Assembly: GCA_027625915.1 (NCBI GenBank)
Contig: JANTQA010000048.1
Coordinates: 4,774,001-4,838,000, forward strand
DNA length: 64,000 bases
Reading direction: 5' to 3'
Origin: Anaeramoeba flamelloides
Taxonomy: Eukaryota > Metamonada > Anaeramoebidae
Position numbers and translations under genes: made by a program. The notes beneath the pieces are model-generated. The model did no database searches and was not told the DNA's origin. It saw only the letters and a list, made by a program, of their open reading frames with translations. This document shows, one piece after another, positions 10,701 through 21,701 of this stretch (positions are counted from its first letter, which is position 1; every line of letters begins with the position of its first letter).

Positions 10701-12327
10701 TACTTTTTAAAAAATAATATCAATTTAAAAAAAACACAAAATAAAATAAAAGGGATGTTTATGAGATAGTTGAAAGAGCAATTACACAAAAAACAAACAA
10801 TTCTTTACTTTTATTGGGGTTAAAAGGTACAGGAAAATCCCTAATTTTAAAAAGCTCATTTTCAAATCTAAGAAAAAAATATGGTCAAGATAGTTTTCAT
10901 CTAGTCAATATTAATTGTTGTTTATTTTCATGCGAATCAAAAGTGTTTTCTGAAATTTTTGCCCAACTAGGTATGAACAATTCGAAAAAGGACATTGATA
11001 GACTGAAAAAAATGGAAGAATTAGAGGAAAGCAATAAAAATCAAGACTTATCAGACTCTGACGAGGAAGGAAGATCGAACGAATCAAATGTCGTTGATTC
11101 TGATGAAGAATATGAAAATTATGTTAAAATGCAAAACAAGAAGAAGAATGAGAAGGCGAAGAGGGGGAGAGCGTCGAAAATTGGAATGGGACTAGCCTTT
11201 ATCACAAAAAAATTAACAGAATTTTATAAAAAGGAAGGTAAAACTGTTGTTTTTGTGCTCGAAGGAATTGAGAAATTTTTGTATGTTCCAAAGCAATTTT
11301 TGGTTTATTATTTATTAGATCTGGCACATAATAAAGATTTGTCTGTAGTGGTCCTTGGAAGTTCGCCAAAAATTGACTGTGTTGAAAAAATGGAAAAACG
11401 CGTTAAATCCCGTTTTTCACAAAGAGTTATCACATGCTTTGGGATAACAAAAGAAAAGGATTTAATAAAAGCTTTAAAAGAAAGATTTAATATCCCAAAA
11501 TCCAAATTTGAACAAAGGCATTATCAGAATATTGAAAATTTTAATAACAGAGTGCAAGTATTATTAGATGGTAAAAGCTTTCGTGGTGTGATACAAGAAT
11601 ATTTCTATTGTTCAAGAAACTTTAGAAATTTCTTAAGTTTGGGGGTTTGTGCTTTTTTATTCTTCTTTCTTTCTTTCTTTCTACCTTTTCTTTCCGTTCT
11701 GTTCCCCCTTTTTTATTTTTTTATTTATTTTTTTCTTACAAATATTTAAACCTTATCGACATGTTTACTCATTGATTTTCTTTTCTTATTATTTTTTCTT
11801 TCAAAATATTAAAAAATACAACATAAAACAACAAAAATAAAAAAATAAAAACGAAAAAACAAAAAAAAAAAACAAAAAAATAGATATCTGCATCAAGTAA
11901 ATTAAATAAAAACAATCGATTTTTAACAATTGGTATGTTTCCAACAGTTAATTATGTACCACGGACTTCAAAACTCTTATTAAATAGCATTTCCGATCTT
12001 GAATTAACATTATTAATATGCTATCAAAAATTAGAACGTGCAGAGACATACCCAATTAATTTTAATTTAATTTTCAATGAATACAGAAAATTTACAGAAA
12101 AAAAAAAAAGTGGATTTGTTTCCATAAATTATTACAAAAAGGATATATGCTTCAGATGCTTTGAGCATTTACTTGATTTGGAGTTGTTAATCCCAACTTC
12201 AAAGACCAAGAAAATTTTTAAAAATGTTAAACATTTTATACCTGTTAAAATTGGAATTAATGTACATGATATTACCTCGATGGTTGATAATTGTTCAATT
12301 TTGTTAAAACATTGGTTAAATCAATAA
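7791..12327 (+). CDS. ORC4: ORC4 with an N-terminal tandem PHD-finger extension (three exons)
   Basis: Exons are 7791-10600, 10753-11644 and 11884-12327; phases match and give about 1381 residues. The large N-terminal region is Ser/Glu/Lys-rich and holds two ING-like PHD fingers (residues about 89-133 and 439-483; block CVGLKKVPKSKWYC), then a module at 578-596 (TYTIRTKDKSYKLTIGRKL). The C-terminal about 480 residues are ORC4, the AAA+ subunit of the origin recognition complex: lead-in LPKKLYGIKSSYSDVYEIV, Walker A GLKGTGKS near 959-966, the family signature EKRVKSRFSQR, and a winged-helix end (LELTLLICYQKL, FEHLLDLELLIP). The Walker B region reads FVLEGIEKF where ORC4 usually has an LDEFD-like motif. 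The first intron (GTAAGA, 152 nt) sits inside the ORC4 lead-in, so the PHD part and ORC4 are one gene unless there is a separate promoter. The intron-2 donor GTTTGT is weak. Confidence 0.88.
8027..8320 (+). repeat. Internal direct repeat, copy 1 (PHD finger block)
   Basis: Roughly 290 bp encoding the PHD finger and its basic tail. It recurs 1050 bp downstream with about three nucleotide differences, and the encoded PHD residues are identical. This indicates a recent internal duplication or gene conversion. Confidence 0.85.
9077..9358 (+). repeat. Internal direct repeat, copy 2 (PHD finger block)
   Basis: Second copy of the PHD-encoding block, offset by 1050 bp (350 codons), so the frame is kept. 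Differences from copy 1 include C for T in the LGC codons, A for G in the KKV codons and C for A in a Ser codon. The two copies diverge where the second lacks the Glu-Pro-Asn insertion after SSNS. Confidence 0.85.
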
Positions 12328-15318
12328 AATTATTCTTGAATTTAATATTCTTTTTTTAAAATACGAAAAATATATAACTATAAATAAAAATTAACTTAAT
12401 TAATTTTTTTTTTTTTTTTTCGACTTTTAATTTATTTAAATTATTTGAGAGAGATCAAATCAAAATAAATTTTTCATTTAATGATTTTTAAAAGCTCAAT
12501 ATATTTTGAGATCAGAGGGGTTATAGATTTTTTTGTTTGTGTGATGATGTATAACTAGACCATTTTAATATTTATATATATATATATATTGACTTGAGAA
12601 TCTTAGAATAATCTCGAAAAAGGATTAGAAGAGTTTATTAAGTGTGATTAATGTTTAAAAAAAAAAAATTAAAATTATTTTTTTTTAATGTGTAATTTAT
12701 TTATAACAAATACCTTTACAAAATATTGACAATAAATTAATTTTTTCAGCGAACTAAAGGTTTTTTTTACATTTGTCCTCTTTTTATGATCGAATCTAAA
12801 ATGAAAAGGGAATTTATCTATTGATATAAAATCTCAAAAGAATACTTCTTTCTTTTGGCCACATTTCAGCTCATATAAAAAAACCCTGTTTTTCTTCTTA
12901 TGGCTGATTTTCTCCTTTAACTAAAACAATTAATTGAAATTTGAGAAATAGAATTATCTTTGATATTTTATTTCATAGTTCTACTGATGTTACCAAAAAA
13001 AAAAAAAATAATAATTTTTTGTTTGGAAATTTAAAACAGAAATCTTTTTAAACTAATTGAATTATCAAAAAAAAATCAGAACTCAACCAAAAAAATATCA
13101 AAAAGGAAAAAAACAGAATCTTATAATAATAATAAAAAAAATTCATTTATCTAAACAATTAACAAGTTTAATTAGAAATATTTACAAATTACTGAGATTG
13201 ATTACTTCAAAACAAGTTCATTAATTTTTTTTCTTCAATTCCCATTTATGCTAAATTTTATAATTCTATGTTCAAAATAGATGATTATATTAATTTTTTT
13301 TTGAAATTTAACTAAATTTACAAAATTTCAGAAAATTTCAACAAACATAATAATTATTTAAAGCAGTTAAACGAAATGTCAAAAAAAAATTAATCAATTA
13401 AAAAATTTCAAACATTTATTTCTAATTTTCATATTTTTTTAAGAGAAGTATGAATAAATTCATATTTGGAAAAAAAAAATTACCATGTGTTGTTTATTTC
13501 CTTTTTTCCAAACACTATTAAAATAGTTCTCTATTCAAAATAAATTTTTTTAATTTTTTTTTTTATAAATTTGTTGTACTCAATTTTATTGAAAGAATAA
13601 TGAAAATTAAATTCATAAAAAATCAAAAAATATTAACAAATTTATTAAGTTTTCAACAAGTTGTGTTTATATTTTCATTTTGAAATTGAAAAATATTTCG
13701 TTATTGATAGGTGTCGCCAATTATAATATATAACAAACTAAGTTATTGATATATGAAAGTTAAACTAAAAATGATCAAAGAAATATAAAAAATATTTTTT
13801 TTCAAAAAATTCAATGGTATCTAAAGTTAATTTTAATTTTATATTGGTGTTTTTTTAAATTTTGAAAACAACCAGTTCCACTTTTAAGATACACATTTTC
13901 AATGAAATTTAATACACAATAAAAAAGTTAAATTAAAGCATTAAATTCAAATTCTATTAACAGAATTTGTCTAAAACAAAATTCCCAATTTTGTGTTTTT
14001 ATTTGAGATTTTATTGTACCTAAAATTTCGTTGAAATTTTGTGTCTTAAAAGTGGAACTGATTGTACGCCGGTTACAGTTAAAATATTTTTGAACAATTT
14101 ACAAATCTCTCAGATTATTTTTTTCTTTTTTTTTTTCATTTTCTCAAATGAGTTATTCATGCTTAAGTGATATTAGTCAAACAATACTTTTTCAAATAAA
14201 AAGACTTACAAAACATCCATAGAGTAGATTTAAATTGATTTTAATCAATTTTGGATTGTAAGAAAACAATTTCCTTTAAAATTACAAATTTGTGACTGTG
14301 TGTAGGTAAAAAAAAATAAAAAGGTTGAATTTTTTTTTAAAATTTAATTTTATTAATTGGTATACTTGGTTTCTTTACTGTTAAATTATTAGTATATATC
14401 AAAGAGAAGTCTAAGATTAAACTAAGTAGTTATTGGATCTTAATTGTATATTTACAGCCCTGGCTCAAATGCATAAAAATAATTGATTAGTAAAGTAGTA
14501 CTATTTGTTGATAAAATCAATTAAAAATTTTGCCTTATATTAATAAAAAAACCATAGAATTTCAGAAAAAATGTGTATTTTGACATAAATTTAAAGGTTT
14601 AATCATCAATATTCAGACTATAAAGCTTAAAAATATCTTTCTTAAATTTATCTGAGATCAAGATTAGTTAGGTAAAAATTTCAAGTTTCAAAAAAATAAA
14701 ATAATTAGCCGATAGATTCTTTGAACAAATTATTTCTCAAACCTTAGGAAAATATTTATGTTGCAAGTAGCTTTATAAAAAGTAAACAACATTAATCAGT
14801 CTTTAGGGTTTTTATGTTGATGGTGATTAAATAAAACTTTTAAATTACAAAATTGAAGAAATGTTTACTTTTGCAAGTACATAATTTGAATTATTCGGTT
14901 TTGGAATAATATTATTTTAAGTATCTATTTTTAGATTTGTAAAAGTAATTGTAAAAAAAAAATTCAAAAATTATAATTTTTAATTATGATCATTTCGTAA
15001 AAAATTCAATAATTTATTGTTTAATTTGTTTTATTAATAGATTATTTAGAGTGACAGAAATCATTTGAACCATGTAGAACTAATATCAGCAGTTATTGAT
15101 TTTTAAAAAAAAAAAATATCGAATATATTTATTTGTGAAGCTGAAAGCTTCTAAAAAAATATATTCAGATGTTTTTTTTTTTTAAAAAGCAATAGCAAAT
15201 GTTATTTTTTGTGGGCAAACAATATGAAAAAAATAAAAAAGACTAAAAACAAAAAATAAAATTTTTTTTTTATTTATTTTTCATCCTTTGCGTTTTTTAT
15301 CGAAAATAGTTAGAAATG
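12328..15318. other. Intergenic stretch with one MITE
   Basis: A/T-rich, with no coding-like segment that I could support. It contains a short TA microsatellite near 12572-12589 and one MITE copy (13869-14064, listed separately). A string near 15085-15120 (CAGCAGTTATTGATTTT followed by A-run) recurs at about 35541-35570. Confidence 0.5.
13869..14064. mobile_element. CAGT-ended MITE, copy 1 (about 196 bp)
   Basis: Nearly the whole element is an imperfect hairpin. The left end runs CAACCAGTTCCACTTTTAAG and the right end is its complement (CTTAAAAGTGGAACTGATTG), followed by TA. Three other copies lie at 48187, 58590 and 62535. CAGT-like ends next to TA suggest a Tc1/mariner-derived MITE; no protein is encoded. 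Confidence 0.75.
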
Positions 15319-15468
15319 TTAAAAACAACAAATATAAAAAATCTTCATTTGTATTTTAATTTCTTTTAATATTTGTTCCAAACTCTCATTTGATATTGGA
15401 AATTCATCTGGTGAAATATTGTTATCTGATTGGCCACTAAAAGAGTAAAATTTTGGACCATTAAACAT
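15319..15468 (-). CDS. Small coding-like ORF, unrecognised (49 aa)
   Basis: The ORF starts MFNGPKFYSFSGQ, continues through a mixed-composition stretch (SPDEFPISNESLEQILKEI) and ends FYICCF. Residue use is unlike the lysine/isoleucine noise of the surrounding spacer, which is the only evidence for coding. A second coding-like segment, ATG AGT AGC AAT CGA (MSSNRSNQPFNRSWKN), lies upstream on the same strand near 15560-15625. I could not find splice sites in compatible phase that join the two. It may be a small spliced gene or a remnant. Confidence 0.3.
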   Translation of the reverse strand: MFNGPKFYSFSGQSDNNISPDEFPISNESLEQILKEIKIQMKIFYICCF

Positions 15469-16059
15469 CCCAAGACAACAAAATTATAAATAAAAAAAAA
15501 TGTTTTGTTATTTTCTCTTTTTGAAATTCTGTCATTTCAATTATTTAAAAAAAAAAGTAAAAATGAAACTGAATTTTTCCAACTCCTATTAAATGGTTGA
15601 TTGCTTCGATTGCTACTCATTTTTTGATCCTAAGTAAAAAAATTTTTATCAAAAAATTGATATTTTTTTTTGATTTCAAAAAGTCAATTGATAAGATCCA
15701 AAAGTCAAAATAAACCTTTTTATTTGTAATAATTTTTTTTTTGATAAAGTGATCTGATATTTTTAGTAACTTGAATTTTTCACTTTATGAATTTGAATTT
15801 TCTTTCCCAAAAAAAACTCCAAAATCCCAATTTAAACAATTTCCTCCTATATTTTTAATTTGAAAAAGTTTTGATATTTTTTCACTAATTTTTAGCTTAT
15901 TTTTTTCTTTCCAGAAAAGAAAAGCTTAACCCAATACAAGAACATTTGGTAAACAATATCGAATATGTTACGTAATGTTGATCTCAAAGATATAGCAACA
16001 TTTTTTTTTTTTTTTTCCAATATTTTTGCATGAGAAAAATAACATTTATACCCAATTAC

Positions 16060-16500
16060 AACAGAATTATATATCAACAGTTCAAAGAAACCAACAATAA
16101 ACCCTAATTAAATGTGGTATTGATTTCTTAAAGTTCTATTATTTAAAAGGAAATCTTAAAAAAAAGGATCAAATTGGAAAATTTAACTCAAAAAATAGAG
16201 TTAATTTTTGAAACTTTTTTATCATCAAAAAAAAGAAGGAAATACAAAAAAAGTGAGAATATTATGAAAAATTTTCATCTAATTGTATTCCTAATTTCAA
16301 TTTTTCACAAAAATATCAAAGACTTTACTTTCAAAATTGATTTGAACTTAGGTATACTATTGAGTAGTAAATTATATGTTGCATTGGAACAAGAAGAAAA
16401 AAAAAGTTTACTATTTTATATTTTGAAACATGGATTCTAGTCATTGTGAAAGAATTATTTTGATCACTATCAAATATTTAATAATTGTTAGAACAATACG
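16060..16500 (+). repeat. Dispersed gene-derived segment, copy 1
   Basis: A segment of about 440 bp is related to two segments on the other strand, at about 26755-27205 and 40690-41115. Similarity extends beyond the open frame into the upstream flank. The open stretch at about 16180-16437 encodes KLENLTQKIELIFETFLSSK and later TFKIDLNLGILLSSKLYVAL, but has no in-frame ATG at its beginning. I do not recognise the protein. Confidence 0.55.
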
Positions 16501-16920
16501 ATTTATAACAGATTTTGTAGAGTCACAGAAACTATTTGAGACAGAGATAACTAATACCACTTACACCCATTTAGAACACACATTGATTATAGAGAAATCT
16601 ATTGGTAACTCTCATCCCTTAATTACAGACAAAAATTTCAAAATTCGATTTATTTTATTTTTTGTATCTTTTACTCATTTAACTTCATCTTTCTTTCATT
16701 TGATGACAACTTTGAGTCACTACAATAATCGAACATCAGAATTCTTTCGTATTGCACAAAACATTCAAGAAAACAGATCAAATCTTCAAACGCAAGAACC
16801 CGTAGAAAAAACAAAGATCCTCAACAAAAATTATGACAAATTTTTTCAACAAGCGTCTGTGATCGAGAATTGTCTTCAGAAATCAAGAAACTATCTCCAA
16901 GAACTCTCAAGATGTATATT
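16430..16920 (+). CDS. Coding-like block, unrecognised
   Basis: An open frame beginning MDSSHCERIILITIKYLI and continuing through FITDFVESQKLFETEIT, LTSSFFHLMTTLSHYNNRTS and NYLQELSR. Its composition and mix of Glu, Gln, Ser and Thr look coding. It overlaps the end of the preceding open segment in another frame. A donor-like GTATAT lies near 16917, and a possible later exon (SLWSWFKFFLPKKETIDK) ends at 17165, but I could not join them in phase without a stop. It could be the body of a spliced gene or a decaying member of the repeat family that begins at 16060. Confidence 0.35.
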
Positions 16921-17440
16921 TTTTTATTTTTTTCTTTGATAACTTTTTAATTATTGTTCCCTTCTTGAAACAAAATAGAACTAAAGCTTATTTCGTAATT
17001 CAATTAAAAGTAATTAATGTAAAAACTTTTTCAAATCCACGATTTTTGAAATTTCTTTTTCATAATTTTGCTTTTTTTAAACAGAGCCTGTGGTCTTGGT
17101 TTAAATTTTTTTTACCAAAGAAAGAAACAATTGATAAAACCAAAGCAATTAAAATGAAAAACTAATTGAAAAGATCGATTTGTGTTTGTAATTGTCATGG
17201 TATCAAAGCACATAAATAAAGAAAAAAAGATTTTAAAGTGACTGAATAAAACACCTTGAAATATCAATGAATTTGTGATCCTTCTTTCTTTCATTTTTAA
17301 AAACAGACGCATAAAGACTGATCTTTATTTTCAAACCATTTCAGGTTCAAGATACTGAGAAATTCATCTTCATAAAATTTTGTTGAAGAAAGAGATTAAG
17401 GAACGAGTAAACCTAAAAAAAAATCTTCTTGTAAACAAGA

Positions 17441-18117
17441 CAAGGAAAATTTTTTCAAAAAAAAATCTCTAAATTTTGAATTTTTGAAATACACTCATAT
17501 AATAAACCTTATCATACATAACAAATTTCAAAAAGGTTTACAACTTTAATAGGTATTAATAGGAATTGAAAAAAAAATGAAATTTTTCAGTAATATTTTT
17601 TTCATTTTTAATTGTAAAATTTTTGAATTTTTTAATTGACTTAGTAGAGAGATAATTTTCAAGTATTTTTTTTAATAGTATAAAAGAAAACATATTTTTC
17701 AATTTGAAAATAGTACAAAATATTTCAATCAAAAGATATTGCTAAATTAAATTGAAAATCTGATTTTTTATCTGTTTTTGGAATATTTTTTATCATTTTA
17801 TTTTTTTTCATGTTTGAGTTTTTATAGACCTTCCCGATTTTTTTCTGCAAATTGCTTTAACATTTATTCTTTTTTCAATCTTAATGTTCAATCAAAAATT
17901 AATTCATTTCATCTTTTTTCATTAAAAAAATACCCTGAAAATAGGTGTTTTTTTCAAAAGTCGGTATTTTTGAAATGGGGGGTATTCAGATTTTTAATGA
18001 GTTTAATAGCTATCCTTTTTTTATTACATAAAATTATGATAACTTTGAAAAAATAATTTATAAAAGAAGTATAACTGAAATCCAATGTATAGTTTTGGCT
18101 AACTTTAATTTTCCTTG
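17441..18117 (-). mobile_element. CAAGGAAAATT-ended TIR element, copy 1 (677 bp)
   Basis: Ends CAAGGAAAATT and AATTTTCCTTG, with TA on the right flank. It is the reverse complement of the tandem copies at 25042-25732 and 25740-26430, recognisable along its full length, including the GGGGGGTATT block near 17979. It encodes no credible protein and is a non-autonomous DNA element. Confidence 0.8.
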
Positions 18118-20981
18118 TAGTGAATTTAATAGATAATTCACAAAAAATTTTACCGCATCTCAAAATTGAAAAACAAAGTAAAAATCTAATTACTATAAAA
18201 ACTTGAACCACGTTTAAAGCTATTTTCAGAAATGAATTTATTGTTTTTAAAAAGTTTGATTCGATTTTTCTACATTTTTGAAAAGTTCATAATTCAAAAT
18301 ATTTCCCAATTATTTCAAAAAAAATTATTTTATTTGAAGAAAGAAATCTTATTGTCCAAAAAAAAAAAAAAAAAAACACTCAAAATGAAACCACAAATTT
18401 CTGGAATAATTTAAAGAAAAAATCTACTAATTTCACAAAAAAAATGCAATAATTATTTTAAACTTGAAAAAAATATAATTTCAATGATTCCAAGAATTGA
18501 AACCGAATCAATTTTTTCATTTTTGTTTGACCAAAAAATAAAAGAATAACAAAAAGCCAAACCATTAAATTTAATCAAAAATAGTCCCAAAATACTTTTT
18601 TAAAACCCTGGAAAATTCGACTTATAACCTAAAGAAATACTTTTTAATTTGATTATTTTGAATCAATAACTAAGAACCCAATCTTAATTATTTCAGTTTG
18701 TTGGTTAGTAAGAACCCAAAGATTAAAGGTATCAATAGGTTTTATTTTTATTTCTCAATTTTTTAAAGATTTTCAAACAAATAAAACGAATTCAAATTAA
18801 TAATTCTAATAATAAAAAATGATTAAATATTATTAAATAACTTGATTTAAAGAAGAATAGTTCGTTGTTTAGACTATTAATACTTGAAAAAGAATATTAC
18901 CTAATTATTGAAATTTCAACAAATTTAAAAAATATTTGGAAATAAAATAAATGATCAATTATTTCGGATCTTCAATGGATTCAATATTCGATTTATTTTT
19001 CTTGTATTTTTAAAACAAGATTAAAGTTTAAATATTATTTGTTTATACAAACTCTCGGAAATTACTAAAAGTGAGATTTCTTCAAAATTAAAATGTTTTG
19101 TAAATTTTTCTTTTTATTTTCAATCCAAAAATCCAAACAAAAAATGATCAAGATAAGATCTTTTGACTGAAAATTTCATGGGACAAAATGAACTCTTTTT
19201 TTAAAATGATCACTCATTTCCCTAAAGTTGATAAAGTAGAGTTTTGTTTATCAAGTTTAATGGTATTCTTGTGAAAATAATTGCTCTATTACCTTGGGAG
19301 GGAAAAAATACCCAACTAAGAGTTACTAGTCCCTTAAATTAAAGACCAAAAAAGTATATTTTAAGTTATCTTTTAAGAAGATCTTGGTTTTTTTTTCATT
19401 CTTCCAATTAATTAAAAAAATATTCGGGAAATTGAAATCAAAAGTTCCGTTTTAAACTATTTGAAAATCAAGATCTCAAAAAAAAATAAAACACAAATTA
19501 AAAAAACAAATTTAAATGATCCATTTTTATTATCAATATTTATTTAAAGCCGTGGTAAACCAGTCTTTTAAATTGGATATATACACAACAGTGTGTGTTT
19601 TTAATTAATTTAAAATGACCAGGTTCCTATAGGAAAAAATTATCAACATCTTTAGCATTTCATACAATAATCCTACAATTAATAGTTTCCCCCCTTTTAT
19701 GATTATTTGAAGACCTCAGCTTTTTTTGATTTTTACATTTACCAAAGGGTTAAAAATTGATAGATTTAGAGTATTTAAGCAATATTCCAAATTATAATGG
19801 TTAATGGAAATTCGATAATTTACATATTTATCTTTAAAAATGGTATAAATTTTCGAATTTGAAAAAAAAAAAGCTCACACCCAAATTGCCTTGTTTTACT
19901 TATAAACTATGTAGAGTAAACTGTAGGAGTTAAATATTTAAATACTTTAAAGTTATTCAATAGATGTTGTCATCAGCAAACACGAATTAATAAACCCTTT
20001 CAAAAAATAATGGATTTAAAGGGTAATATTATTCTGGTTAAAAATAATTTTTTGAAATGATGAAAAATTATTTTTTTAGCAATTTTTATGAGGAAAAAAT
20101 ACCAATTAAAAACAAACCAGCATGTGATAAATGATAGATTTACAAAAAATCAATAATGTAAAATAAGGTCATTTTTTGAAAAAAGCGACAAAAAATGGCC
20201 CTCAATTCCCAATTTAAATTGTTGTTAGAATGTATAATTTTAAATAAAAATATTTCAGTTTCGGAGTGCCTACTTTTGTGATTTCTAAGATCTCGAAGAT
20301 TTTTTTTTTCCGTTTTTTTCATTTTTCGAAAGAGTTATTTTTACTTAAAGAAAGATCGATATAAAATCCTTACTTTATCAAATATGTGGGGTTATAAAAC
20401 AGCTACAAATTGAATAAATGGAATTAAATTGATTTTGTACACAAATATAACAATTTCTTTCTAATTGTAGAAATTTAACCATTTGGAAATACAAAATAAA
20501 AACGATCTTTTTTTTTAAACTATTTTTTGGAATTGAGAACTGTTTTAAACTTTTTTTTGTTTCGTTTGATTATTAAAATTGAGGATCCTCTGAAACTATT
20601 TTTTTTGATAACTACATTTTTTTGAAATTTAAGATCTGTGAAATTGTTTTTTAGTTATTTGGCATTTTTTGCCTTTGAGATCCAATGATTTTTTTTATTT
20701 TGTAATTTTTTGTTTTTTGATTTTTTTTTTTATTTATTCAATTTTTGTTTTTATCTTTTTTGCCATAAGGATAATTTGGTTATACCTTTCTCAAGGACAA
20801 CCGTGAAATCTATGGTTTTACATTTAAATTTCCTTTTAGAAATTCAAGCAAAAGTGCATCAAGAGTATAATTTACACTCCTTCAATAATAATAAAAATAA
20901 TAATAATAATATGATCATTTTTTTTTTGATAAAAATTTCTTATAAATAAAATAAAAACCAAAAAAATTAATAGTATCACAG
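18118..20981. other. Intergenic stretch, possibly with 5' exons of the SNARE gene
   Basis: I see no element ends. A coding-like stretch at about 20790-20865 (RTTVKSMVLHLNFLLEIQAK) ends at a GTGCAT donor-like site in the right phase to join the exon at 20982. It could be an upstream syntaxin exon, but it does not clearly match the family N-terminus. Confidence 0.4.
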
Positions 20982-21701
20982 GAATCGAATTTATTACAAA
21001 ATCATACAAGCCAGATCCATTTTTTAAGTAAAGAAATTAAAGCAAATATTCAAACAATTTCACAAAATCTAATTAATTTAAAAAAGTTATCTACCAAAAC
21101 CTCAATTGAAAGTAACCAAAGTTTTAAGCATAGAATACTTGTCTTTGAATCTTTAAAAAATGAATTAACAAAATTAACAAAATCGTTTCAAGTGGCACTA
21201 GAAAAGGAAACAGAGATCTTGGGAAAGCAAGAACAGCGAAAATCCCAATATATGTCGCCAAACCGTTCTTTTATGAATTTTGCAAATCCGCAGAATACCT
21301 TGAGCTATTCAACAGATCAATCACAAACACCATTTGAAGTTGAAATTATTGATCCCGATGAAAACAATTACCAAAATCAGAATTGGAATAATCACCAAAA
21401 CCAACGATCAACTTTTAGGAATCGTTCATATAACGAAGCAAGAGTAAACGTCGTTGAAGAGATTGAGTCAACAATCTCAGAAATTGGCACAGTTTTTGAA
21501 AAAATGTCATCAATTGTGGAATCACATGACCACCATATTAATTGGATTGATCAAAACATGGACGAGACACTTTATAATATCAATCAAGGTGAAAATGAAT
21601 TAAGAAAATACTTTAAATCAATCACCTCAAATAGAGGTTTGATTATCAAAATATTTGCGATCCTAATTATTTTTATAATAATATTTGTTTTAATTATGTA
21701 A
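20982..21701 (+). CDS. STX5: Syntaxin-5/Sed5-type Qa-SNARE, last exon (239 aa)
   Basis: This t-SNARE would act in ER-Golgi and intra-Golgi fusion. The exon opens after the acceptor ATCACAG at 20981; upstream exons are unresolved, so the N-terminal peptide is missing. It encodes part of the Habc helical region (HFLSKEIKANIQTISQNL, LKNELTKLTKSFQVALEKE), an Asn/Gln-rich linker, the SNARE motif (IESTISEIGTVFEKM onward) and a C-terminal tail anchor (IIKIFAILIIFIIIFVLIM). The block KYFKSITSNRGLIIKIF is diagnostic for syntaxin-5, where human has KYFQSVTSNRWLMVKIF. A gap-free alignment to remembered syntaxin-5 and syntaxin-1A puts His (exon residue 182, in VESHDHH) at the zero layer, which is normally Gln. 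Stop is TAA at 21699. Confidence 0.88.
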   Translation, partial: ESNLLQNHTSQIHFLSKEIKANIQTISQNLINLKKLSTKTSIESNQSFKHRILVFESLKNELTKLTKSFQVALEKETEILGKQEQRKSQYMSPNRSFMNFANPQNTLSYSTDQSQTPFEVEIIDPDENNYQNQNWNNHQNQRSTFRNRSYNEARVNVVEEIESTISEIGTVFEKMSSIVESHDHHINWIDQNMDETLYNINQGENELRKYFKSITSNRGLIIKIFAILIIFIIIFVLIM

